From Pedobacter sp. PLR (lineage in GTDB: Bacteria > Bacteroidota > Bacteroidia > Sphingobacteriales > Sphingobacteriaceae): 64,000 bases of DNA. The notes beneath the pieces are model-generated. The model made no database searches. It was not told where the DNA came from and saw only the letters and a list, made by a program, of their open reading frames with translations. The stretch's first letter is position 1; the number at the start of each line of letters is the position of its first letter. The stretch is from assembly GCF_026239675.1 (NCBI RefSeq), contig NZ_JAPIVQ010000002.1, positions 558,001-622,000 of the forward strand, in the 5' to 3' direction. Positions 43,057 to 51,767 of this stretch are shown here, piece by piece. Both the position numbers and the translations under genes were made by a program.

Positions 43057-44505
43057 ATGAGAAGTAAATCCCTGTTTTGCAGTTTGATGATGGTGTTTTT
43101 GTGTGTTGGAGGAATCTCCGTTGCGAAAGCTCAGGAATTGATCAGAAAGAGTAAGTATTATGTGGACAGCCACAATGGAAATGACGACCATAATGGTAAG
43201 TCGCAGAAACTAGCCTGGAAATCGCTGGCCAAAGTCAATGCGCAGACCCTGGTACCAGGGGATCAGGTGTTTTTCAAAAGAGGCGGTAAATGGGACGGTC
43301 AGCTGTTGCCAAAAGGCTCAGGAAGCAAAGGCAAGCCTGTTGTGATTACTGCTTATGGTAAGGGAGATTTACCGGCAATTGCGGCTAATGGTCAGTTTAA
43401 AGATGCAGTATTGCTGAAAAATATCAGTTACATCACACTGGAAAATCTGGATATTTCTAATCTGGATTCTACCGTTAAAGTTCAGAAAACTGGCCCTACA
43501 GGAGTTCGGATTCTATCTGAAAACATCGGTACAATCACTGATATCCGCCTTAATAATTTATATGTACATGATGTTAACGGAGACAATAAAAAAGGAAGTA
43601 ATGAAGGAAACGGGATTTTTTGGGATACTCAGGGGCCTAAACCAAGTAATATTGAAAACCTGCTGATTGAGAACTGTAAGGTGGTTAAAGTAGACCGCAA
43701 CGGGATTCGTGGAAACGGGACTTTTGGATTTCGGACCAACTGGTTTCCCAATAAGAATTTAATCATCCGCGGTTGTACGCTGGAAGATATTGGCGGAGAT
43801 GGTATCGTGATCAAAGCTTTTGATGGCTCTTTAGTGGAGCATAACAAATTGTTTCGCATTAGAAACCGCGCTAAAGACAATGCAGTGGGCATCTGGCCAC
43901 ATAGCAGCGACAATACCCTGATTCAATTTAATGAGGTAGCGTATACTAAAAACCTTGACTGGTCTAACGACGGACAATCATTTGATATCGACGGAAATTG
44001 CAACAATACCATCATCCAGAACAATTATAGTCATGACAATGACGGTGGCTTTATGCTGGTGATTTCTGATGAGATCAGTGCGAGAAGCAAGATCACGACC
44101 AATAGCATCATCAGAAACAACCTGAGCATCAATGATGGCAATAAACGCAAGCGCCTGTTCAATTTCGCTTTAGCAACCGAAAATACGGTGATCAGCGGAA
44201 ATGTTTTTTACAACAGCGGTCTGGATTCTGTGAAAATGGAATTGGTAGACATCGAGCATGGTGTGCCTAAAAACGTGGTTTTTGAAGATAATATTTTTAA
44301 TTATCAGGGATTAGCACAAGGGATTTTTAATAAATCTCCAAAGCAATATGCGGCTTTAAACTGGACTGGAAACGTGTTTAAAGGAAACATTACAGGAAAG
44401 GAAAAGCTATTGAATGTTAAAGAAGCTACTCCTGTAAGGAAAAAGAATTTGAAAGAATTCCCATGGAATTTCATAAAGGTGTTAAAAATCGAAAAAGTGT
44501 TATAA
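43057..44505 (+). CDS. secreted right-handed parallel beta-helix protein, likely glycan-active
   Basis: 482 residues with a signal peptide ending near AKAQE (residue 26). The N-terminal YYVDSHNGNDDHNGKSQKLAWKSLAKVNA (about 33-61) and GDQVFFKRGGKWDGQL are typical of secreted beta-helix proteins in Bacteroidota. The middle is a series of short strands with repeated N/D ladders (for example LENLDISNLD, NLIIRGCTLEDIGGDGIVIKA, SLVEHNKLFRIRN). Folds of this type are found in polysaccharide lyases and in some glycoside hydrolases. I cannot assign a CAZy family or find a catalytic triad by eye. First gene of the enzyme part of the locus. Confidence 0.8.
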   Translation: MRSKSLFCSLMMVFLCVGGISVAKAQELIRKSKYYVDSHNGNDDHNGKSQKLAWKSLAKVNAQTLVPGDQVFFKRGGKWDGQLLPKGSGSKGKPVVITAYGKGDLPAIAANGQFKDAVLLKNISYITLENLDISNLDSTVKVQKTGPTGVRILSENIGTITDIRLNNLYVHDVNGDNKKGSNEGNGIFWDTQGPKPSNIENLLIENCKVVKVDRNGIRGNGTFGFRTNWFPNKNLIIRGCTLEDIGGDGIVIKAFDGSLVEHNKLFRIRNRAKDNAVGIWPHSSDNTLIQFNEVAYTKNLDWSNDGQSFDIDGNCNNTIIQNNYSHDNDGGFMLVISDEISARSKITTNSIIRNNLSINDGNKRKRLFNFALATENTVISGNVFYNSGLDSVKMELVDIEHGVPKNVVFEDNIFNYQGLAQGIFNKSPKQYAALNWTGNVFKGNITGKEKLLNVKEATPVRKKNLKEFPWNFIKVLKIEKVL

Positions 44506-44567
44506 ATTATTATATTTAAACTATATGTAAATATATATTCATCCACAATCATCCCTAAACCAAATTT

Positions 44568-46151
44568 ATGAGAACCAAATTCTTAGCCCTTTGCCTCGTA
44601 CTGGCAACCAGTATTGTTGCGTGTAAAAAATCTGAAGTTGCAACAGATACAAGTACTTCAGAATTGCCGGTAGATACGGTATACACGAGTCCGCAATCCC
44701 GTAATTTAAACCTGATTTATTTTGTTCCGAATGACCTGGATACGCTTCCTGCGTACGAGAGGCGTTTAAGTGAGCTCATGTTATGGACACAAAATTACAT
44801 GAAGGAGGAAATGCTCCGCAACGGTTATCCGAACAAGACCTTTGGAATGTTCGCCGATCTGGCCATTAACCGCGTAAAGATCATTACGATCAGAGGTACA
44901 AAACCTAAGAGCGGTTATGCTTATTCTGGTGGTGCCGGAAATGTTCAGGCGGAAATTAACGCTTACTTTACCGCTAATCCCACAGAGAAAACAAGCGAGC
45001 ATACTTTGGTCATCCTGCCGAGATATGAATTTAAGCCAGATGGCACCCCCAGTGGTGGTCCTTTTTATGGCTTAGGGAAATGGTGTTTTGCCTTAGATTA
45101 TGAGGGAATGGACATCAAGAACCTTGGGAAGTCTGACATAGAAGGAAACCGGTTCAGCGTGTGGTTTGGTGGTTTGGTACATGAGCTTGGCCATGGATTG
45201 AATCTTCCCCACAATTGTCAGAAAGTTTCTGAGAACAGCACGCTTGGAATGGCTTTAATGTGGGCCGGGAACGGAACTTTGGGTAAATCGAAAACTTTCC
45301 TGACCGCTGCGGATTGCGCGATTCTAAACGTCAACCAGATTTTCAATAGTGATAGTAAAGCTTACTATGGCGCTGTTAATGCAAGGGTAACCAAAATTCA
45401 TGCAGATTACTCTGCATCAAAAGCAGCAATTGTACTCTCTGGTAGATTTACCAGTAATACGAAGGTAAACAGTGTAGTTTATTACAATGATCCGAATGTA
45501 AACAACGAAGGGGTAGGAGTAAACAAGGATTATAATGCGGTAACCTGGGAGTCCAAAGCAATTGGCACAGACAGTTTCTACGTGGAGATGCCCATTGCCG
45601 ATTTTAAATATAAAGACGGTAGTCCTTATGAATTACGCTTGAAATTGGTACATGAAAATGGTACCGTTAGCGAGAACAGCTATGCTTATCAGTTTGTGAA
45701 TGCTTTGCCGGTTTTAGACTTCAGCACGAAAGCGGAAATCAGTAAAGCGGGTTGGACTATTGCGGCCTTCAGTTCTCAGGAAAGTGCTGCTGCGGCGACA
45801 CGTGTGATCGATAATGACCTGTCTACCGGATGGCACAGTCAGTGGTCTGTTGCGCCGGTAGCGAGTTACCCTCATTTTATTACCGTAGATATAGGTGCTC
45901 AGAAAATTTTGGATGGCTTCACCATCTTAAACGGCGACAGGCGTGCGGTTAAAAACGTAGACATTTTAACGAGTATCGATGGCATCAACTTTAGTCTTGC
46001 TACTAATTTACAAATCCCTAAGCTGGGTTCTATTCAAGCCTTCGCTTTCCAGGGGCCATTAACATTCAGATATTTTAAAATCCTGGCTAAGTCCAGTTGG
46101 GATGGAGAACAATTTGCACAATTCGCCGAGATAGGCCTTTACAAAAATTAA
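44568..46151 (+). CDS. lipoprotein zinc metallopeptidase with C-terminal discoidin (F5/8 type C) domain
   Basis: 527 residues. Lipobox SIVACKK with Cys19 suggests surface attachment. The peptidase core carries HELGHGLNLPH at residues 205-215: His205, His209 and His215 as zinc ligands and Glu206 as base, a metzincin-like HExxHxxNxxH with Asn where Gly is usual. An upstream segment (LNLIYFVPNDLDTLPAYERRLSELMLWTQNYMKEEM) looks like a propeptide-free N-terminal lobe. After a beta-sandwich middle region, residues about 385-525 form a discoidin domain (ATRVIDNDLSTGWHSQW; YPHFITVDIGAQKILDGF), a common sugar-binding module. It starts 62 bases after the beta-helix gene and is followed four bases later by the GH2 gene. 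Confidence 0.85.
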   Translation: MRTKFLALCLVLATSIVACKKSEVATDTSTSELPVDTVYTSPQSRNLNLIYFVPNDLDTLPAYERRLSELMLWTQNYMKEEMLRNGYPNKTFGMFADLAINRVKIITIRGTKPKSGYAYSGGAGNVQAEINAYFTANPTEKTSEHTLVILPRYEFKPDGTPSGGPFYGLGKWCFALDYEGMDIKNLGKSDIEGNRFSVWFGGLVHELGHGLNLPHNCQKVSENSTLGMALMWAGNGTLGKSKTFLTAADCAILNVNQIFNSDSKAYYGAVNARVTKIHADYSASKAAIVLSGRFTSNTKVNSVVYYNDPNVNNEGVGVNKDYNAVTWESKAIGTDSFYVEMPIADFKYKDGSPYELRLKLVHENGTVSENSYAYQFVNALPVLDFSTKAEISKAGWTIAAFSSQESAAAATRVIDNDLSTGWHSQWSVAPVASYPHFITVDIGAQKILDGFTILNGDRRAVKNVDILTSIDGINFSLATNLQIPKLGSIQAFAFQGPLTFRYFKILAKSSWDGEQFAQFAEIGLYKN

Positions 46152-46155
46152 CATA

Positions 46156-48210
46156 ATGCATCGACAAAAATTTATTGCCACGATCCTTTTCTTTCTGTTT
46201 CAACTGGCTGTGACCACAGCAAAACCCGTTTCTAACGTCGTAAATGGAAGAGAAACGATTCCGTTTAATGCCAACTGGCAATTTTATTATGCTTATAATT
46301 TCGAAACAGGTATAAAGAAAGAAACGGTAAATCTGCCGCATACCTGGAATGCCAATGAGGTATTGGAAGGAGTGGCAGAGTACAAACGAACTTCTGCGAT
46401 TTATGAGAACAAGTTGAATGTTCCGCAGGCATGGGCTGCCAAAAGGCTGTTCCTTTATTTCGAAGGGGCCAATAGTGTGGCTACTGTGTTTGTGAACAAT
46501 AAATCGGTGGGCGAACATAAAGGCGGTTATACCGGCTTTGCGGTAGAAATTACAGACTATGTAAAGCCGGGCGACAATTCAATTGCGGTACAGGTGAGCA
46601 ATGCTTACCGTTTGGATGTGATTCCATTGCATGGCGATTTTAATGTTTATGGTGGTCTGCACCGTCCGGTTTCTTTGATCGTCACAGAAAAAAGCTGTAT
46701 CAGTCCGCTGGATTATGGTTCTTCAGGTGTGTACCTGAGCCAGAAAGCGGTTTCTGAAAACTCAGCAGAATTGGAAATACTGACAAAATTATCTTTGTCT
46801 GATGCTAAAAATTTAACCCTGGTCACTACGCTTATTGATCAGGATGGGAAGGAGAAAATTTCGATCAGCACTCCTGTGAATTCTGGATTGGCTTCGGATG
46901 TCAGAACTAACATGCGCATTGAAAAACCACATTTATGGAATGGTAAAGCCGATCCTTATTTGTACAGTGTCCGTGTCAGCCTTTTTCAGGATGGGAAGGT
47001 AATTGATCAGGTTTCGCAACCACTGGGCTTCCGCTACTATCGCGTAGACGCAGATAAAGGGTTTTTCCTGAATGGGAAGTACCTTGATTTGTATGGCGCA
47101 GGAAGGCATGAAGACTGGTCGGGCAAGGGCTCTGCGTTAACCGACGCAGACCATGATCAGGATATGGCGCTGATGAAGGAGCTTGGCGCTACAGCAGCAA
47201 GGTTAACCCATTATCCGCACAGCAAGCATTTCTACGATTTATGTGATCAGAATGGCCTGGTGTTATGGTCAGAAATCCCATTTGTTGGTCCTGGCGGATA
47301 TACCGGTACCGGTTATGTGAAAGATGCGCAGCTGGAAGAAAATACGAAGAAGATGTTGAAAGAGTTGATTCGTCAGAATTACAACCATCCTTCCGTATGC
47401 TTCTGGGGCTTATTCAATGAGCTGAAACTTAATTACGACGATCCACAGCCTTTTATTAAGGAGCTGAATAACCTGGCAAAAACCGAAGATCCGGGAAGGT
47501 TAACTACACTGGCCTCCAATCTAGGCAGTACCAACTTTACCGATCTGAGTGATTTGATGGGCTGGAACCAGTATTTCGGTTGGTATGGCGGAAGGTTTGA
47601 TGAGGTGGCCAAATGGGCAGATCAGACGCACAAAACCTTACCTGGCAGACCGATTTCTATCTCTGAGTATGGTGCTGGTGCAAGTCCGTTTAAACATACA
47701 GAAGAGCTGACTGCTCCGGAGCCAAAAGGACGTTTCCATCCGGAAGAATGGCAAACGGCATTCCATGAAAAACATTGGGAGGAACTAAAGAAACGCCCTT
47801 TTGTATGGGGTAAATTCATCTGGGTGCTGGCTGATTTCGGCTCTGCCATCAGAACAGAAGGCGATAACAATGGAATCAATGATAAAGGCCTGGTTACCTA
47901 CGACCGCAAAATTAAGAAAGACGCTTTCTATTTTTATAAGGCAAACTGGAATCCTGAACCGATGGTTTATCTCGCAGAGCGAAGAAATACCCAACGCAGC
48001 AAGCCGGTAACAACGGTGAAGGTGTTTAGCAATTTGCCGGAAGCAGAGTTATTTATCAACGGAAAAAGTATGGGCAAAAGAAAAAAGAATGCGATGAATA
48101 CGATTCTGTGGGATAAGGTAAAGCTGAATAAAGGGAAAAATGAGGTACTTGTAAAAGCGAAAACAGCGGCGGGAATTCTGGAAGATACCTGTACCTGGGA
48201 ACTTCAATAA
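46156..48210 (+). CDS. glycoside hydrolase family 2 (beta-galactosidase-like)
   Basis: 684 residues with a signal peptide to about residue 22. Domain order: sugar-binding jelly roll (FNANWQFYYAYN; VNLPHTWNA; GGYTGFAVEITDYV), immunoglobulin-like domain near 190-285, then the TIM barrel. Catalytic acid/base Glu422 in VCFWGLFNELK and nucleophile Glu504 in ISEYGAG fit retaining GH2 enzymes. A C-terminal domain (VKVFSNLPEAELFINGKSMGKR, about 622-643) resembles the DUF4982 region. It should trim non-reducing beta-linked sugars (galactose, glucuronate or mannose type cannot be told apart) in the periplasm. Last gene of the locus. Confidence 0.92.
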   Translation: MHRQKFIATILFFLFQLAVTTAKPVSNVVNGRETIPFNANWQFYYAYNFETGIKKETVNLPHTWNANEVLEGVAEYKRTSAIYENKLNVPQAWAAKRLFLYFEGANSVATVFVNNKSVGEHKGGYTGFAVEITDYVKPGDNSIAVQVSNAYRLDVIPLHGDFNVYGGLHRPVSLIVTEKSCISPLDYGSSGVYLSQKAVSENSAELEILTKLSLSDAKNLTLVTTLIDQDGKEKISISTPVNSGLASDVRTNMRIEKPHLWNGKADPYLYSVRVSLFQDGKVIDQVSQPLGFRYYRVDADKGFFLNGKYLDLYGAGRHEDWSGKGSALTDADHDQDMALMKELGATAARLTHYPHSKHFYDLCDQNGLVLWSEIPFVGPGGYTGTGYVKDAQLEENTKKMLKELIRQNYNHPSVCFWGLFNELKLNYDDPQPFIKELNNLAKTEDPGRLTTLASNLGSTNFTDLSDLMGWNQYFGWYGGRFDEVAKWADQTHKTLPGRPISISEYGAGASPFKHTEELTAPEPKGRFHPEEWQTAFHEKHWEELKKRPFVWGKFIWVLADFGSAIRTEGDNNGINDKGLVTYDRKIKKDAFYFYKANWNPEPMVYLAERRNTQRSKPVTTVKVFSNLPEAELFINGKSMGKRKKNAMNTILWDKVKLNKGKNEVLVKAKTAAGILEDTCTWELQ

Positions 48211-48248
48211 CCGAATTATTTCGGTAAAGAATTGCTTCGGTAACCGAA
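48211..48248 (+). repeat. tandem small palindromes after GH2 gene
   Basis: CCGAA-TTAT-TTCGG (48211-48224) is followed by TTCGGT-A-ACCGAA (48236-48248). Both are perfect. They lie between the stop codon and the terminator and may be an RNA-stabilising 3' element. Confidence 0.4.
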
Positions 48249-48274
48249 ACAGGCTGTAATCCCTGAAATTAGAT

Positions 48275-48326
48275 AAGACCGGTTGGCTTTTATGAAATAC
48301 TCATAAAAGCCAACCGGTCTTTTTTA
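48275..48326. terminator. strong terminator closing the glycan locus
   Basis: A perfect 21-bp stem (48275-48295 with 48301-48321) around the loop AATAC, flanked by a T run to 48325. AAGACCGGTTGGCTTTTATG is the left arm up to its last base. The A at the left foot gives a short U tract on the minus strand as well, so it may also end the minus-strand gene next to it. Confidence 0.95.
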
Positions 48327-48499
48327 TGCTTTCGATTTTCTGGAGATCATGAGCACAATAAAATTAAGTGCGATGCAGCTGCACATGAGACGTAATTTAT
48401 CACAGCGACTGGCTGATCTCCTTTATTGATGAAAGAAAAGGAAATCACCGTCAGGAGTATGATGTTAAAAGCAATCAGGATCAGTTTTAGCGTACTCAT
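48324..48499 (-). pseudogene. frameshifted small membrane-protein gene
   Basis: From the ATG at 48499 the frame gives MSTLKLILIAFNIILLTVI, a hydrophobic helix, then FINKGDQPVAVINYV, and ends at a TGA (48349-48347) after 50 codons with an unlikely tail. In the next frame, from about 48386, the sequence continues as LMCSCIALNFIVLMISRKSKA, a second hydrophobic helix with a basic end, up to a TAA at 48326-48324. One missing base near 48386-48390 would join both parts into a 58-residue protein with two membrane helices. It is either a pseudogene or a sequencing error. Confidence 0.55.
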
Positions 48500-48588
48500 A
48501 ATTGATATCGTTCAGGTAAATGGTTCGTTGATTGATGATTACCTGAATATACAAAATTTTATAGTTGATCCTACAGTTTTAGCCTGTA

Positions 48589-49710
48589 TTATAAGTGATA
48601 CCCCTGACTTTGCATTTCTGCTGCAATAAAACGATGGTACTGTTCCATATTCAGCGGATAATCCCAGCATCCCATTCTATGGTATAGCTCCCCACCGAAA
48701 CCGGTTTTAAACTTATAAAGGCCATATAATGGATGGGCAGGATCCGGCTGCGGTGCGACTCCAAAAAAGTCATATTCCAGGCATCCTTTGTTTTTAGCAA
48801 TTTTCATCGCTTCCCATTGCAGGGCATAGGTGGCCATATAATTCCTGTTGCCGGACGAAGAAGCACCGTAAAGGTACGTTCCTCTTTGTCCGGAGATCAC
48901 AAGGAACATCGCAGCAAGCGGTTGACCTTCGCTATCTGCCAGTAAAAGTTCTACCTCTGCAGGCGAAGCAGTATCTTCTGCACGGGCAGCGAGAACCGTT
49001 CTGAAATACTCAATATCGTTGATGTGTATGCGGTTTCTGATGGCCGTTTCCTGATACAGCGCGTACCATACGTGGAGATTTTCCATGCCTACTCTGGTCA
49101 CATTTACCCCCTTTCTATGAGAAAGGTTGATGTTATACCTGGTTTTCGGTTTCATGGAATTCAGCAAAGTTGTTTCATCCTTTTGCAGATCAAGGAAAAT
49201 GGTATTTGAAGGCAGGATATCTGAATTTGTCTTTTTCAGGTTCCAGTTGGTCGTGTTAAAGTTAAAACGAAACTCCTGATATTTTTTTTCAGGGGGACCA
49301 TTCCAGATACCGGATTCATCAAAACTGTCGTTTTCTTTTGCCCAATGGGATTCCCAGGCGAGGTCATACCTGATCAGGATACATTTTTCAGGAAGGTGGG
49401 AGCGGAGGTTTTCCGACAACTCTTCCAGGAATTTTCCCTGGTATTCTTCGTTGGGTTCAATTTCCGGGCCGTAAGGGACATAGGCAATGCTATGTTCGCT
49501 ATCTAAGGGCTGGAGTAATACTAAAAAATCAGCATGGGTATAGGTATTCGTTAAAGCATTATGATAAATGTCTTCATTGTTGACTTTAAAATTGAATGCT
49601 TTAGATTGGAGGCCTTGTTGGGTTTTTACTTCCGACCAGAATGCGGTTTGCTGAACTATTGAAGTCTCATAAACTTCTTTAATGTGTTTTTTGTCAATGG
49701 CTATATTCAT
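48589..49710 (-). CDS. FemAB/FmhB-family peptidyltransferase-like protein
   Basis: 373 residues from the ATG at 49710 (an upstream ATG at 49731 is in frame but is close to the tdk stop). GNAT-like double domain of the FemX/FemAB type, which transfer amino acids from tRNA to lipid-II-linked peptides in Gram-positives. Seen: QTAFWSEVKTQQG near 21-33, FVP-type strand IAYVPYGPEI near 74-83, LLNSMKPKTRYNINLSHRKGV near 180-200 (the typical KxRYNI motif) and the late YDFFGVAP and LYKFKTGFGGE motifs near 315-345. In Bacteroidota the acceptor of such proteins is not settled; a role in the envelope is likely. Confidence 0.85.
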   Translation of the reverse strand: MNIAIDKKHIKEVYETSIVQQTAFWSEVKTQQGLQSKAFNFKVNNEDIYHNALTNTYTHADFLVLLQPLDSEHSIAYVPYGPEIEPNEEYQGKFLEELSENLRSHLPEKCILIRYDLAWESHWAKENDSFDESGIWNGPPEKKYQEFRFNFNTTNWNLKKTNSDILPSNTIFLDLQKDETTLLNSMKPKTRYNINLSHRKGVNVTRVGMENLHVWYALYQETAIRNRIHINDIEYFRTVLAARAEDTASPAEVELLLADSEGQPLAAMFLVISGQRGTYLYGASSSGNRNYMATYALQWEAMKIAKNKGCLEYDFFGVAPQPDPAHPLYGLYKFKTGFGGELYHRMGCWDYPLNMEQYHRFIAAEMQSQGYHL

Positions 49711-49771
49711 CTTTTTCCTTTCCACCTGCAAAGGTCGGGAATTATATGATGATAAGCCAATTTAAGGCAGA

Positions 49772-50347
49772 TTAGTCTCTGGCATGGAAGCAGGGGCGAC
49801 ATCTGGGCTCGTAGCTATCTTTCTCTCCCAGAAGGACTTTTGATTGATCGGCTACGGTGCGGTAAGAATAGGCTGCCGGACTGCCGCAACGTACGCATAT
49901 CGCATTTACTTTGGTCACCAGTTCTGCAATGGCCATCAAATTTGGCATCGGTCCGAAAGGCTTACCGCTGAAATCCATGTCCAAACCGGCAACGATGACA
50001 CGGATACCACGTTGCGCCAGAATATTACATACCTCAGGAAGACCTTCATCAAAAAACTGAGCTTCATCAATCCCAACCACCTGTACATCGGTATCTAATA
50101 AAAGGATGGCAGCGGAGTTGTCTACCGGAGTAGAGGGGATAGAATTCCTGTCGTGGGAAACAATATCACGATCATCATATCGGGTGTCAGTGGCAGGTTT
50201 GAAGATTTCTACTTTTAGTTTAGCAATGGTTGCACGCTTTAATCTTCTTAATAATTCTTCCGTTTTACCTGAAAACATAGAGCCGCAAATTACCTCTATA
50301 CTCCCGCAAAACTCTCCTCTTCTGTAATTTTGTTCGCTGAATAACAT
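49772..50347 (-). CDS. tdk: thymidine kinase
   Basis: Phosphorylates thymidine to dTMP in the salvage pathway. 191 residues, usual length for the type II (TK1-like) enzyme. Walker [19 protein letters not shown] near residues 22-39, Asp/Gln in [13 protein letters not shown] near 91-103, the lasso region and four zinc-binding Cys: CVRCGS near 148-153 and CRPCF near 183-187. The start codon lies 100 bases from the divergent gene at 50448, and FemAB follows 61 bases downstream on the same strand. Confidence 0.96.
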   Translation of the reverse strand: MLFSEQNYRRGEFCGSIEVICGSMFSGKTEELLRRLKRATIAKLKVEIFKPATDTRYDDRDIVSHDRNSIPSTPVDNSAAILLLDTDVQVVGIDEAQFFDEGLPEVCNILAQRGIRVIVAGLDMDFSGKPFGPMPNLMAIAELVTKVNAICVRCGSPAAYSYRTVADQSKVLLGEKDSYEPRCRPCFHARD

Positions 50348-50392
50348 CTATGATTGTGATCTTTATAGCCCACTAATATCGAAATTTTGTAG

Positions 50393-50400
50393 TACTTTTG
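50393..50400 (+). promoter_or_regulatory. -7 element upstream of acidic-linker gene
   Basis: TACTTTTG matches TAnnTTTG and lies 47 bases before the ATG at 50448. No TTTG was seen at the matching -33 distance. Confidence 0.5.
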
Positions 50401-50447
50401 AGTAGCAAGTTACCAACATAAAACATCAAATCTGACGTTATTAACCT

Positions 50448-51767
50448 ATGATGAACCAAGAAGATATTTTTAGAAAGATAGGGCTGATTTTAGAAGAGCT
50501 TCAAGATCAATATGCCTATCTGGCAAGAAACCAGCAACAGTTAAATGAGTTAGAGCTGGAACTTTTCATGGCAAATGCCAACTTTTTATCGGATCATGTT
50601 CAGATTGTCAGGAAGTTAAATTCTGCAAAAATTTTAAAGGAAATTCCCGCACCTACTACTCCGGATCTTGTTGCTGAAGTTTCAGCAGCTGCGAACGAGT
50701 TGAGTTGGGAAAAACCATCATCAGCACAGCAGAATCTGAGCTATGCCAACAGTGCAAATGTTCCCTCAGAAGTGTTGGAAACTCAAGCGCCGGTAAGCCA
50801 GCCAGACCTGTCGACATCAGAAGAAATAACAATACCAGAAAAAAAACCAACAGAAGAACGCCAGGTACAGGAATTCTCAATCGAAGAAAGTCCGGTCCTG
50901 GAATCTGTACCAGAGGAAAAACCAACGTTTCAAACTCCTGTAATAGCAGAAACACCTGCACACCCCAATGAATTGTTTACCGTACCTGCCACTGAAAAGG
51001 AATCTTTCAGGTTGGATAAAGAGCCTTCAACCTTTGAGTTTATCCTTAACGATTCAGGGAGTACTGATAAATTCGACTTTGAAGAGAAAACTGTAGACGT
51101 TATTTTCGACCGCCCTTTGACTGAGGAAGAAGAACATATTATAGCGCAAAAACAAAAGCTACGGGAACAGGAAGCACAGCATCAGGTGGAGGAAACGAAA
51201 GTCGGAAGGGAAACTGAAGACGATGATGAACTTGGTCCGGAGCCATTTTTAGTGGCTAAAGAGGCATTAGTGGCTAAAGAGGAAGATGTTGTTCCTCCAG
51301 CGCGTACGGACTTGCAGCCAGATCCAATTGCCGAAAAGATAATTGAAGAAAGGATTCCTGTGGAAAATGTTGCTACTGAACACCTTGCTTCGGGAAAAGA
51401 CTTTACAGCGCCAATAGCAGAAAGCCCTGCTGCTGAATCAGCCAAACCATTGTCTTTAAACGAACGTCTGGCTTCTCAGCTGGGTACAAATCTCAAAAAT
51501 ACCAATTCAGACCCACAAAGAAGCACGCTGACGGACTTAAAGCACGGGATCAATCTAAACGATAAAATGCTTTATATAAAAGAGCTGTTTAACGGTTATA
51601 ACCTCGCTTATGCTGAAGTAATTGACCTGTTGAATAAGATGTCTGATTTTAAAACTGCTGATTCCTTCCTGCAAAACAATTACGCAGAAAAGAACAACTG
51701 GGCAGGGAAATCTGCAACGGTAGCTAAGTTTTATGAATTGTTACACCAACGTTTCCCGGCTAAATAA
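50448..51767 (+). CDS. conserved Bacteroidota protein with long acidic linker
   Basis: 439 residues. A short N-terminal alpha-helical region (about 1-55, EDIFRKIGLILEELQDQYAYLARNQQQLNELELELFMANANFLSDHVQIV, coiled-coil like), a low-complexity Glu/Pro/Ala/Val-rich linker (about 65-340, with repeats such as LVAKEALVAKEE), and a C-terminal helical domain (about 350-439, SLNERLASQLG; LNDKMLYIKELFNGYNLAYAEVIDLLNKM; NNWAGKSATVAKFYELLHQRF). No signal peptide. The end domain looks conserved and the linker variable. It overlaps the end of the convergent rodA gene by eight bases. Function unknown; a scaffolding role near the rod operon is only a guess. Confidence 0.8.
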   Translation: MMNQEDIFRKIGLILEELQDQYAYLARNQQQLNELELELFMANANFLSDHVQIVRKLNSAKILKEIPAPTTPDLVAEVSAAANELSWEKPSSAQQNLSYANSANVPSEVLETQAPVSQPDLSTSEEITIPEKKPTEERQVQEFSIEESPVLESVPEEKPTFQTPVIAETPAHPNELFTVPATEKESFRLDKEPSTFEFILNDSGSTDKFDFEEKTVDVIFDRPLTEEEEHIIAQKQKLREQEAQHQVEETKVGRETEDDDELGPEPFLVAKEALVAKEEDVVPPARTDLQPDPIAEKIIEERIPVENVATEHLASGKDFTAPIAESPAAESAKPLSLNERLASQLGTNLKNTNSDPQRSTLTDLKHGINLNDKMLYIKELFNGYNLAYAEVIDLLNKMSDFKTADSFLQNNYAEKNNWAGKSATVAKFYELLHQRFPAK

